From: an uncultured Lachnospiraceae bacterium
GTDB taxonomy: Bacteria > Bacillota_A > Clostridia > TANB77 > CAG-508
DNA: 64,000 nt
Direction of reading: 5' to 3'
Assembly (NCBI GenBank): GCA_947165105.1
Contig: CAMUZC010000002.1
Coordinates: 5,912-69,911, forward strand
Part shown: positions 17,856 through 24,930 of the stretch, piece by piece
How the letters are laid out: every line of letters begins with the position of its first letter
How positions within the stretch are numbered: the stretch's first letter is position 1
The notes under the pieces: generated by a model
Seen by the model: the letters and a program-made list of their open reading frames with translations, nothing else
Database searches by the model: none
What the model was told of the DNA's origin: nothing
Position numbers and translations under genes: made by a program

Positions 17856-17943
17856 CCATGGTGTTTACCCTGGGTTTGACCACATTTCATAAGAACTCAA
17901 ACCCATAGAACTAAAAAACCAAAATTAAGAAAGGTTTAAAATT
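17856..17943 (+). other. Intergenic hairpin region
   Basis: A TGGGTTTGA / TCAAACCCA hairpin (17871-17905) with a 17-base loop but no T-run. Otherwise no feature seen before the next gene. Confidence 0.4.
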
Positions 17944-18135
17944 ATGGAAAAATTATATCAGTTAAATACAGGTGATATTTTTACAGTATCTGCTGATATA
18001 TTTTTAAAAACTAATTGGGATACTAATAAATTTAATTTTATTCAATATAATTATTATCCTAAACCTTGGTGGAAATTTTGGGAAAAAAGAAAATTAAAAA
18101 ATGTTACAATAATATATATAGGAGAGAGAAAATGA
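17944..18135 (+). CDS. Hypothetical small protein
   Basis: 63 aa with a Trp-rich basic segment (KPWWKFWEKRKLK) that could be membrane-associating or nucleic-acid binding. Overlaps the next gene (ATGA). Not recognised. Confidence 0.5.
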   Translation: MEKLYQLNTGDIFTVSADIFLKTNWDTNKFNFIQYNYYPKPWWKFWEKRKLKNVTIIYIGERK

Positions 18136-18404
18136 TGAGAGCAAAAATTCGTATTGATACTGTTTCAGATGTTTCTAATTTTGTTCGTGAAATTAATTCA
18201 GATGGTAGTATTAATAAATATATTGTTGAGAATGAAAAAGGTACACATCGTGTGAATGCTCGTTCTTATCTTGGTATGATTTATGCTTCTGCAGAATTTG
18301 GTGATGGAATGTATCTTGTTAATGAAACAGAAGATGGCCATTTCCCTGCTTTTATTAATAAATGGCGTCATACTGGAGAAGATGGTAATTTTATCCATAG
18401 ATAA
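18132..18404 (+). CDS. HPr-like protein lacking the phospho-His
   Basis: 90 aa from ATG 18132. The KYIVENEKGTHRVNARSYLGMIYASAEFG region resembles the HPr segment that follows the first helix (VNAKSILG-like). The His/Ser phosphorylation sites of real HPr are not apparent. Similar small HPr-fold proteins occur in phages of low-GC hosts. Fold assignment is tentative. Confidence 0.5.
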   Translation: MMRAKIRIDTVSDVSNFVREINSDGSINKYIVENEKGTHRVNARSYLGMIYASAEFGDGMYLVNETEDGHFPAFINKWRHTGEDGNFIHR

Positions 18405-18606
18405 TGGTATTAAAGTAGCTGGTATTTTCCCAGTGAATTAATAATACAATATACCAGGAGGTAGGGTTAGAAGCTCATCCTTTAAAGAGCGGATTGCGGC
18501 AGCTGGGTAATTCCTTGCGCGATAGCGACACTGGTACAGTTTAGGATAACTGAAAAAGCCTGCCGGGCAGGAGGAAACCGGGATATAAATGTCTCCTATA
18601 AAAAAT
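18405..18606 (+). other. Structured non-coding segment upstream of the tRNA-like gene
   Basis: About 200 bases with no gene. A 5-bp closing stem (AGGAG near 18457, CTCCT near 18596) surrounds several small hairpins: GCTC/GAGC, CGC-GATA-GCG, CAGTT/AACTG and CCTGC-CGG-GCAGG. It is much more GC-rich than its surroundings, which suggests a folded RNA. It ends about ten bases before the tRNA-like gene at 18607. No known family matched. Confidence 0.4.
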
Positions 18607-18730
18607 GGGGAATTAGGCGAAACTGGTACAGCCGCGTTATAGACGTGTCTTGATAAAGACAATGACAGCAATGTTTTTGCTTGCATGTGGAGCACGTGTA
18701 TTCGAGGTTCGAATCCTCGGTTCCCCACCA
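18607..18730 (+). tRNA. tRNA-like gene with RNA motif copy D in place of the anticodon arm
   Basis: Perfect acceptor (GGGGAAT / GTTCCCC), D-arm, canonical T-arm (CGAGG TTCGAAT CCTCG) and encoded CCA. Between the D-arm and T-arm are 68 bases with no 7-base anticodon loop. Instead GTGTCTTG-ATA-AAGACA forms a closed hairpin followed by ACAGCAA at the same spacing as in the other motif copies. A second pairing ACGTG/CACGT flanks the insert. It may be a tRNA-like RNA rather than a decoding tRNA; no amino-acid identity is assigned. Confidence 0.6.
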
Positions 18731-19351
18731 TCTTTTTAATAAGTGATTATTAAATGGTTCCCTGCCAAAAGAGGGACTTATTAAAAATATATCCTATAGG
18801 TGTATGATTTAAATCCTGGGGATGAAGTTGTTTAAGGGACAAGTTTAACTTAAACCGCGCGTCGTAGTGAAAGAGCGATTATTTTGGGTAAGGATTATTA
18901 TTATTTATTAATGTTATGTGTATTGCGGCAGTCTCACCGTTTTGTAAAAGATTCCCTTCTTCTGGTTAAAACTATTATCCCCAAAGTAATAGGATGAGAA
19001 ACGTTATTGTTTAACAATAAAAAATATTAACTGGAGCTGTGGCAGAAAAGCTTTTTTATATATGATACATAATTTTTGAGGGAGTTTGGGATTAAACCCA
19101 ATGGATATTTTTGAGGGAAACGATTTGGTGTAAGATATTGGGGCACACTTGATAGTCCTATAAAGGTCAGAGGAGTTAAAAACCCATTTAACAATCGTAG
19201 GTTCAAGTAGGGCAACCGGAGCTTGAAATGTAGAAAATTATGTTAAATATATAAAAAGCTTTTTTGTTTATGATAGTAAAGTAGTATATAATTTACTTAC
19301 AAATCATACTATTCAAAAACCATCTTTACTTTTTAAATAAAAATGATTTAA
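18731..19351 (+). other. Gene-free stretch with possible folded RNAs
   Basis: About 620 bases without a credible gene. One segment (about 18816-18985) has a TGGGGAT/ATCCCCA closing stem and an internal GTTTAAG/CTTAAAC hairpin. Another (19035-19225) contains a T-loop-like GGTTCAAGT but no complementary T-stem or acceptor, so no tRNA is called. The moderate GC and many short hairpins suggest RNA function. No group I core could be shown. Confidence 0.35.
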
Positions 19352-19380
19352 TTGAAAATATTAAAAAAAAATGATATAAT
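19352..19380 (+). promoter_or_regulatory. Promoter
   Basis: TTGAAA, 17 bases, TATAAT, upstream of the 19435 coiled-coil gene. Confidence 0.85.
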
Positions 19381-19434
19381 ATAAATGTAAAATAAATAAA
19401 AATAAATTTTTAAAAGAAAAGGATTTAAAAAACT

Positions 19435-19782
19435 ATGTTTACGTTTCCTATTGAAAAGTATCATTTCTATCAAGCTGGTAATAAAGTTATTGCCGTTAGT
19501 ACTTATTGCAAACAGACTGTAAGAGGAACTGCAATTTGTGCTGATGAAGATAATTTTAATCTTGATATCGGTAAAAAGCTTGCCGCTGCTCGTTGTAATC
19601 AGAAAGTTGCTTTGAAGCGTTTTAGACGAGCAACTAATGAGTATGATAAAGCTCTTGCTGAACTTGAGCAGGCAAAAGTTAAGCTCGCAAAAGCTCGTGA
19701 ATATTGCTCTGATGCCGAGGTTGCTTGCCAGAACGCTAAAAAGCAGACTGAAGATATTATTAATTCAGTTGTCAATCATTAA
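19435..19782 (+). CDS. Coiled-coil protein
   Basis: 115 aa; N-terminal ~40 residues beta-like, then an Ala/Lys/Glu coiled coil from about 45 to 110. Same codon style as the 13048 coiled-coil protein. Its 3' end contains the -35 element of the promoter for the CUA tRNA. Confidence 0.65.
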   Translation: MFTFPIEKYHFYQAGNKVIAVSTYCKQTVRGTAICADEDNFNLDIGKKLAAARCNQKVALKRFRRATNEYDKALAELEQAKVKLAKAREYCSDAEVACQNAKKQTEDIINSVVNH

Positions 19783-19797
19783 AAAATATGATATAAT
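19769..19797 (+). promoter_or_regulatory. Dedicated promoter of the CUA tRNA
   Basis: TTGTCA (inside the end of the coiled-coil gene), 17 bases, TATAAT, then ATAGAAA. An ATAGAAAA / TTTTCTAT hairpin occupies the transcript start before the tRNA. Confidence 0.8.
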
Positions 19798-19834
19798 TTT
19801 TATAGAAAAGATTAAATTTTTTCTATAAAAATAT

Positions 19835-19908
19835 TGGGGATTGGAGTAACAGTAGCCCACCTGACTCTAAATCAGGATGCCCCGGGGCGGCACCGGGATC
19901 CCCTGCCA
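19835..19908 (+). tRNA. Candidate amber-reading tRNA (CTA), probably Gln type
   Basis: Anticodon loop CTCTAAA on a perfect CCTGA/TCAGG stem; 7-base acceptor with T1/T72 unpaired, G73 and encoded CCA. An open 1-72 pair and G73 are features glutaminyl-tRNA synthetase favours. The elbow is non-canonical: D-loop AACAGTA (A18 G19) and T-loop GGCGGCA (G55 C56), the same swap as in tRNA-His. D-stem has one A-C mismatch. This is the obvious decoder for the recoded TAG codons. Confidence 0.75.
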
Positions 19909-20004
19909 TTTTTACCTGAACAAATGCGGTAATAAAAACTATCTGTCCCTGGCAAGGTAACTGCCTATCTCCCTTTCCTATTTCTTATATAAAGGAATGA
20001 TTAT

Positions 20005-20349
20005 ATGGGTAAAAGAACGAGAGCTTGGCGTAGATATAAAAATTATACTAAAGCCAAAAGAAAAAGAGAAATTGATTTACAATCTAATTGGCGGCATTAT
20101 CCTTATGAGAATTTTTTAACATTTTGGGTAAATGGCTATCGTTGCGGTTGGTATGATAATCTGCATCAATATAGTAAAAATAAAATTCATTGTTCATGCC
20201 CAATGTGCTCGGCAAAAACAAGAAATAAAGGCAAGCGTAGGCATAATAAACCATATGCGCCTGCAATAAATTATCGTATGATGGATTTGCGGCGTCAAAT
20301 GGCAATGGATGATGATTTAAAAATATTAGAAGAAGATTATTTTAATTAA
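20005..20349 (+). CDS. Small basic protein with SKNKIHCSCPMC motif
   Basis: 114 aa, very basic at the N-terminus (GKRTRAWRRYKNYTKAKRKR), with WYDNLHQYSKNKIHCSCPMCSAKT and a further basic stretch. I recognise the pattern from small proteins of low-GC bacteria and phages but know no function; the CxCxxC and basic charge suggest nucleic-acid binding. Confidence 0.65.
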   Translation: MGKRTRAWRRYKNYTKAKRKREIDLQSNWRHYPYENFLTFWVNGYRCGWYDNLHQYSKNKIHCSCPMCSAKTRNKGKRRHNKPYAPAINYRMMDLRRQMAMDDDLKILEEDYFN

Positions 20350-20379
20350 AATTTTATTATAATATATATAAAAAATAAA

Positions 20380-20452
20380 AAGACACTTACAGCAATTTAT
20401 ATAAAATCGCCATTTTTTTTATAGAAAATTTGATTTGTTTTCTGGTGTCTTG
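20380..20452 (+). ncRNA. RNA motif in mRNA leader, copy E
   Basis: AAGACAC, two bases, ACAGCAA at the 5' end; GTGTCTTG at the 3' end. Interior: an A/T-rich hairpin and an AGAAAA/TTTTCT hairpin, no T-arm. It lies 17 bases after a TATAAT (20358-20363, weak -35) and seven bases before the ribosome-binding site region of the next gene. Confidence 0.65.
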
Positions 20453-20469
20453 AAAGGAATTTAAAATTA

Positions 20470-20738
20470 TGAAATATGTGCGATTTTCAGGTGGCAATGG
20501 GTATTGTGGATGTGATTATGAAGAATATGTAATGTTTGATGATGATTGCCCCGAAGATGAAATTGAAAACTATTCTATTGAATTAGCATATCAAAATGCT
20601 GAAAATTTTGAATATGTAGAAACTGGTTGGGATAGTGATTTTGAAAATGAGTATGACCGTGAAATGTATTATGAAAATGCTTTAAGTTATTGCGGTTGGG
20701 ATTATTGTAGCGAAGAAGAATTTAACGAGAATAAGTAA
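20470..20738 (+). CDS. Very acidic small protein
   Basis: About 89 aa with Asp/Glu over most of its length and a CGCDYEEY motif. Such charge could mimic DNA, but this is only a guess. Its mRNA leader carries motif copy E. Start ATG at 20469/20470 with AAAGGAA upstream. Confidence 0.6.
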
Positions 20739-20745
20739 AAACATA

Positions 20746-20858
20746 AAGACGCATACAGCAAATTTTTAAAAGGTTAAAGAAAAATTGCTTGTAAAATTTT
20801 TTGAGATGGTTCAAGTCCGTCAACTGGCGTTGAGTCCAGTATAAATAAATGCGTCTTG
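20746..20858 (+). ncRNA. tRNA-like RNA motif, copy F
   Basis: AAGACGC, two bases, ACAGCAA; GCGTCTTG at the 3' end (G-C version of the covarying pair). Interior: A/T-rich hairpin, canonical T-arm (20805-20821, loop TTCAAGT), and an acceptor-like hairpin ACTGG/CCAGT closed by an 8-base loop. No D-arm seen. Ends seven bases before the split tRNA-Leu. Confidence 0.65.
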
Positions 20859-20865
20859 TTTATAT

Positions 20866-21525
20866 GCGGGTGTGGTGGAATAGGTAGACACCAGGGACTT
20901 TAGCAAAATGCTATAGAGCACTAGGATAAGAAATTACCTGAGTGAATGCTGGCTAATTCGGTGAAAGTCTTAATAAGATAACGCCGAGCTAAGTTGAATA
21001 ATGATGGCTAACGGCAGTTGAATAGACAGGTCGGGGCTAGTAAAGAAAGGCTAGTAGGTAGTACGGCGGTAGGTAAGAAATCCGCAATCCGAAATAAGTC
21101 AGGAAAACTGAATGATACGGATTAGACTTCCACAATTGTGGTTGGAAAGATATTTTAGGTAATGGGTAACAACCATTAATAACTTTCCGTAAAGTACCTT
21201 GAAACTAGGTCATAGATACCACATCATTATTCATAAATGTGTAGAGACTATATACCAGCCTCCTAAGTCGTAAGATATGGAGAAGACATAGTCCAGACTA
21301 CAACATATAAATATAAGTGCTACGAAACAAGGATAATCGTAAGCGTTGTTTTGATCGAGATTCAACACTATCTATATGGTAAGTGTTAGCGTAAATATCC
21401 TGTTGAGCTGTAGTAAATGGAGTTTGATGAACAGCTTTTATTTTGTATGGCTATGGAGACATAGAGTAGTAAGAAAATCCCTTGGTCGCAAGACCGTGCG
21501 AGTTCGAGTCTCGCCACCCGCACCA
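20866..21525 (+). tRNA. tRNA-Leu (TAA) split by a group I intron
   Basis: 5' exon 20866-20900 and 3' exon 21474-21525 join into a full long-variable-arm tRNA with acceptor GCGGGTG/CACCCGC and CCA. Joined anticodon loop is CTTAAAA, giving TAA. The insertion point is between anticodon bases 34 and 35, the same site as the well-known cyanobacterial/plastid tRNA-Leu(UAA) intron. Confidence 0.85.
20901..21473 (+). other. Group I intron in tRNA-Leu(UAA)
   Basis: 573 bases. Follows an exon-terminal T and ends in G, as group I introns do. Core signatures: AATTCGGTGAAAGTC ... AACGCCGAG (P4-P6 region) and GACTATA ... ACATAGTCC (P7). No credible endonuclease gene inside. Exact 5' boundary could be 20900/20901 or one base later. 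Confidence 0.8.
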
Positions 21526-21577
21526 TTATGTATCATTCCTTTCTTTGTGGTAGGCATTGTTTTTACTCCTTTCATTT

Positions 21578-21610
21578 AGGGCAAATTAATTTTTAATTAA
21601 TTTGCCCTTC
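21578..21610 (+). terminator. Terminator overlapping a promoter
   Basis: AGGGCAAATTAAT / ATTAATTTGCCCT stem after the tRNA-Leu gene; the 3' arm contains the TTGCCC -35 element of the next promoter. Confidence 0.75.
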
Positions 21611-21630
21611 TTAAAAAAATATGATATAAT
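21602..21630 (+). promoter_or_regulatory. Promoter
   Basis: TTGCCC, 17 bases, TATAAT, before the 21664 gene. Confidence 0.7.
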
Positions 21631-21663
21631 AATAATAGAATAAATATAAATAAGGAGAAAGTA

Positions 21664-22077
21664 ATGGAAAATTTTGATTTTAATAATATTGAAGAATATC
21701 TTCGTAAAGGGGGAGACCCTGAAACAATTGCCAATGCTTTTGCTAAAAATCTTAATTCAGTCCTCGCTATTCTTGAAGATGAATCTTCTTTAAAAGAAGC
21801 TACATCAGACCTTAAAAAAGCTTGGGATAATTATGTTGATGTTTATTTTGATAGACATTCACTTCCTGCTAATACATCAATAAAAGATTGGTATATGGAA
21901 GAAGAAGAAGTTGAAAATATATTTTCTGCTATCATTAATGTTACTCCATACCTTGACAAATGGATGTCTTTACTTGATAAAAGTATGAATTTTATTAGTG
22001 ATACAGAAAATAAAATTAAAAATTCTTCTTTTGATTCTGTTGTAAATAATTTCTTCAATAAGAATGGAATTAAATAA
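21664..22077 (+). CDS. Hypothetical helical protein
   Basis: 137 aa, acidic and largely helical (DDESSLKEATSDLKKAWDNYVD). Not recognised. Single-gene unit between its own promoter and terminator. Confidence 0.65.
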   Translation: MENFDFNNIEEYLRKGGDPETIANAFAKNLNSVLAILEDESSLKEATSDLKKAWDNYVDVYFDRHSLPANTSIKDWYMEEEEVENIFSAIINVTPYLDKWMSLLDKSMNFISDTENKIKNSSFDSVVNNFFNKNGIK

Positions 22078-22080
22078 AAA

Positions 22081-22118
22081 TAAAGAGAAAGATTAAATTC
22101 TTTCTCTTTATTTTTTTT
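22081..22118 (+). terminator. Rho-independent terminator
   Basis: AAAGAGAAAGA / TCTTTCTCTTT stem plus T-run. Confidence 0.85.
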
Positions 22119-22120
22119 AT

Positions 22121-22149
22121 TTGAAAATATTAAAAAAATATTATATAAT
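22121..22149 (+). promoter_or_regulatory. Promoter of the 22.2-24.9 kb operon
   Basis: TTGAAA, 17 bases, TATAAT, then ATAGAAA. Confidence 0.85.
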
Positions 22150-22183
22150 ATATATAGAAAATATAATTTAAGGAGTAATTTCT

Positions 22184-22414
22184 ATGATTGATTATAAAAG
22201 TTTTTCTTTACCTGGAAATGGTGTTCTCCGTATTCGTTCTGAAAAGATTATCGCTACTATATCTTCTAAGAATGAGAAAGGCGATGATATAATTGATATT
22301 TATTGTGCAGATACCACAAATCCGTTTCATATTAAAGCTACAAAACATTCTCCGCGAAAAATTATTGATTATATTTGGAATATTCCGTCTTTTGAAGAGG
22401 AGGAAGATTTCTAA
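22184..22414 (+). CDS. Hypothetical small protein
   Basis: 76 aa, first gene of a nine-gene operon; beta-rich N-terminus, acidic end. RBS AAGGAG. Shares a base with the next start. Confidence 0.6.
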   Translation: MIDYKSFSLPGNGVLRIRSEKIIATISSKNEKGDDIIDIYCADTTNPFHIKATKHSPRKIIDYIWNIPSFEEEEDF

Positions 22415-22653
22415 TGAAACTTTATTATGCGGAAGTTACATCATATGATGAATATACAGATAAAGAAGAAACTGATACTATGTTTATTTTTGGAGAAACA
22501 ATTGTTGAAGCTTCAAAAGCAATGTCTGAAGTTTATAATAATATAATAAATTTTTCTTTATCTGAAATTAATAGTTATTGTACTCCAGGGGTTTTTTATC
22601 TTCCTAAAAATTTTGGGCATATTGAGGATTTAAAAAATGCTAACTGTTACTAA
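22414..22653 (+). CDS. Hypothetical small protein
   Basis: 79 aa, starts YYAEVTSYDEYTDKEETDTMFIFGET; acidic, no recognised domain. Overlaps the next gene by 17 bases. Confidence 0.6.
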   Translation: MKLYYAEVTSYDEYTDKEETDTMFIFGETIVEASKAMSEVYNNIINFSLSEINSYCTPGVFYLPKNFGHIEDLKNANCY

Positions 22654-23044
22654 AAAGGCTTGTCAAATTTGTAATAAAGAATTTCCATCACAAACTATTG
22701 TCATTACAGAAATAGAAAATTATTGGTTAATGACTTGCCCTAATTGTTATGGTCTATTATTTAGTTGTCATTCCTGTGAATATGTTAATAAATGTAACTT
22801 TGCAAATGACCATAATGAACCTCAAATGGTTCAACAAACTATAAGACAAGGGGCTGCTATTATTTCAACAGCAGTAAAAAATCCTCATTTAATTGAAAAA
22901 CATTGTATTTCTTGTCGATGCAGTTGGGGAAATAAAGGAAATTGTTCGCGTGAAAATGATAGTGGAATGCATTGTTCTAATTATCATATGATGCCAGAAT
23001 TATTTAAAATTGCTATTCCAATTAAAGGAGATAAAAATGATTAA
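22637..23044 (+). CDS. Cys-rich putative zinc-binding protein
   Basis: 135 aa with three Cys clusters: CQICNK, CPNCY...CHSCEYVNKC and a C-terminal CISCRC...C...C. Looks like two or three zinc modules. Not recognised beyond that. Confidence 0.6.
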   Translation: MLTVTKKACQICNKEFPSQTIVITEIENYWLMTCPNCYGLLFSCHSCEYVNKCNFANDHNEPQMVQQTIRQGAAIISTAVKNPHLIEKHCISCRCSWGNKGNCSRENDSGMHCSNYHMMPELFKIAIPIKGDKND

Positions 23045-23324
23045 CACTTTTTATGGATATGGTTATTACTTTGATAAGATACCTAAAGATGTAGATTTAG
23101 ATACTCTTACAGATAGTTGTTGGTTTTTTCCTATAAAAATAGGAACAGAAGCTTTCTTTTTTGGAGTTCCTATTGCTCCAATAAATGAAGGAGAAAGCTT
23201 TTTAATTCCAATTAATCCTAATTTTAATCATAAAGATTTTATGGATATGCTCGCTGAATATAAAGAACTTTTTCATCAGCGACCTTCTGTTGCTCATAAT
23301 TATATTATAAATCAAATTCTTTAA
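23037..23324 (+). CDS. Hypothetical protein
   Basis: 95 aa from ATG 23037, placed after AAAGGAG and overlapping the previous stop. Pro/Phe-rich (FFFGVPIAPINEGESFLIPIN), no known domain. Confidence 0.6.
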   Translation: MINTFYGYGYYFDKIPKDVDLDTLTDSCWFFPIKIGTEAFFFGVPIAPINEGESFLIPINPNFNHKDFMDMLAEYKELFHQRPSVAHNYIINQIL

Positions 23325-23336
23325 GGAGTTATTAAA

Positions 23337-23807
23337 ATGAATCAGTTTCGTAATGATATTATTAATTGGCTTACTAAAAATGGTATTTCTAATATTGATA
23401 TTGATTTTAGAAAAGATTTTTGTTATGATGTTGATAATCATATTATCTATTGCGGAACTTGCGCTAATGAAGAAGGAGAAAAATTTTTTCAACAGTATCT
23501 TTATGAATATGGTAGCGATTGGGGAGCTCTTTTATGGGGACCTATGCTTTGCTTTTTACATGAACTTGGGCACGCTTGTACCCTTCCTAATTTTACTCCA
23601 GGAGAATTAAAAGTATGCAATTTTCTTAAAGGTATTATTGATGAAGAAGAACCTTATAATTGGTATTTTAAATATTGGGATACTCCTGATGAATTTGCTG
23701 CCAATATGTGGGTAATTAATTTTCTTGATACTTATGTAGATGCAGTTTATGATCTCTATTTTATTATGGTTTCAGGATATAAACATATATATGAGAAAGT
23801 GAGCTAA
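23337..23807 (+). CDS. HExxH metalloprotease-like protein
   Basis: 156 aa. CFLHELGHACT holds the zinc-binding HExxH; DEFAANMWVINF about 60 residues later supplies a likely third ligand Glu, a gluzincin-like arrangement. N-terminal ~60 residues have no known domain. No signal peptide, so likely intracellular. Paralogue of the protein at 24998; substrates unknown, host regulators being one option. Confidence 0.75.
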   Translation: MNQFRNDIINWLTKNGISNIDIDFRKDFCYDVDNHIIYCGTCANEEGEKFFQQYLYEYGSDWGALLWGPMLCFLHELGHACTLPNFTPGELKVCNFLKGIIDEEEPYNWYFKYWDTPDEFAANMWVINFLDTYVDAVYDLYFIMVSGYKHIYEKVS

Positions 23808-23812
23808 TAAAT

Positions 23813-24094
23813 ATGAAAATGATTTATATGGGAAAATATACTCCTAGTCTTGATAAAATTTTTGATGGTTTTTTTGAAACTGAAACAGAAGCATTAAAAT
23901 ATATTCGTCATATTTATAAAGCAGGAACTAATAAATTTTATATTGATACTGATACTGATGGTATTTTAATGGAGCTTAAAACTCTTCATGACAGTGGAAA
24001 AATGAAACATCTTAAACTCAAAGTCCATAAACGCTATGGCTCATATGATTTTATTAATCAAAATAAAGATTGGATAGAACCTTATTATGAATAA
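23813..24094 (+). CDS. Hypothetical protein
   Basis: 93 aa, mixed alpha/beta with a basic HLKLKVHKRYGSYDF segment. Overlaps the next gene by eight bases. Not recognised. Confidence 0.6.
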   Translation: MKMIYMGKYTPSLDKIFDGFFETETEALKYIRHIYKAGTNKFYIDTDTDGILMELKTLHDSGKMKHLKLKVHKRYGSYDFINQNKDWIEPYYE

Positions 24095-24356
24095 AATTTA
24101 TGGTTATTTTATTAATGGAGTATTGAAAAAAATATCTTTTAATAAAGAATTGCTTCAAGAAATATTAATGGATGATTATTATGATGATGCATATTATCAA
24201 TTTAATGTTTTAACACTTCAGCCTTGGAATTATCATGGTGAACATCCTATGACACCTTTATTCTTTTGGCAAGATGTTAAATCAAAAAATAGCAAATATA
24301 GTTCGCGTCTTTCATATCGCGTTATAAAAGACATGGAGGAATATTATGTTGAATAA
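24087..24356 (+). CDS. Hypothetical protein
   Basis: 89 aa, N-terminus YGYFINGVLKKISFNKELLQEI; overlaps the next gene by 11 bases. Similar start style to the 24346 protein, perhaps distant relatives. Confidence 0.6.
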   Translation: MNKIYGYFINGVLKKISFNKELLQEILMDDYYDDAYYQFNVLTLQPWNYHGEHPMTPLFFWQDVKSKNSKYSSRLSYRVIKDMEEYYVE

Positions 24357-24591
24357 AATATATGTTTTATATAAACTTGAAAAGCGGGCAGAAACAACTG
24401 ATACTCTTTTATATTATGCTAGTTATGATAAAGGATTACTAGAAGAAATTATACTTTCCATTTGGGATGAAGCTTATGATATAATTTGGGGAGCAGGAAA
24501 ACTTAATCCTAATATGGTTGAAGAAGATAAAAGAAAAGCGCTTCATCTTTATATTAAACAATTTGGAATTACGGAGGTTCCTTTGATATGA
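24346..24591 (+). CDS. Hypothetical protein
   Basis: 81 aa, IYVLYKLEKRAETTDTLLYYASYDKG then a helical end; stop overlaps the next start. Not recognised. Confidence 0.6.
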   Translation: MLNKIYVLYKLEKRAETTDTLLYYASYDKGLLEEIILSIWDEAYDIIWGAGKLNPNMVEEDKRKALHLYIKQFGITEVPLI

Positions 24592-24896
24592 GTGTTGAAT
24601 GTGGTGCTGTATTAGGGTATGGTTTTATTGTATCAAATGAAGAATTTAAACAAGTTTACAATGAAGATAGCGAATTTGATCCACCTGATTATTGTATGTG
24701 GATTGATTGTTATCATCCTCATTCTGATATTTTTTATGGAGTAACTATTGCAGGAACAGAATATTTTGATGCAATAAATCCTCCTGTTGAATATATTTCA
24801 GAAGAAGAATGGAATGAATGTGAAAAACTTTTTAAAAAAGATTTTCCTAATCGAACAGATGAACCACAATATTATATAATTTCACATTGGTATTAA
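24588..24896 (+). CDS. Hypothetical acidic protein
   Basis: 102 aa, acidic, with CGAVLGYGFIVSNEEF and a Trp/Cys-containing middle (CMWIDCYHPHSDIFYG). Last gene of the operon. Not recognised. Confidence 0.6.
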   Translation: MSVECGAVLGYGFIVSNEEFKQVYNEDSEFDPPDYCMWIDCYHPHSDIFYGVTIAGTEYFDAINPPVEYISEEEWNECEKLFKKDFPNRTDEPQYYIISHWY

Positions 24897-24924
24897 AACC
24901 TTATTTTATATAAGGTTTTTTTAT
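24895..24924 (+). terminator. Rho-independent terminator
   Basis: AAAACCTTAT / ATAAGGTTTT stem plus T-run. Confidence 0.85.
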
Positions 24925-24930
24925 TTTTAA

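Noticed and set aside
19030..19230. A possible intron-split tRNA (GGAGCTGTGG start, GGTTCAAGT T-loop-like end)
   Set aside because: The supposed T-stem strands and acceptor strands are not complementary, and no group I core could be traced. Kept only as part of a structured block.
15143..20858. Calling the repeated motif a theta (HDV-like) ribozyme
   Set aside because: The setting (recoded phage, next to tRNAs) fits, but I could not lay out the nested double-pseudoknot order of HDV-like ribozymes, while T-arm, acceptor and D-arm modules are plainly visible in copies C and D.
21376..21579. A 67-aa frame across the tRNA-Leu intron end
   Set aside because: It runs through the intron core, the 3' exon and CCA, has no ribosome-binding site and no protein-like composition.
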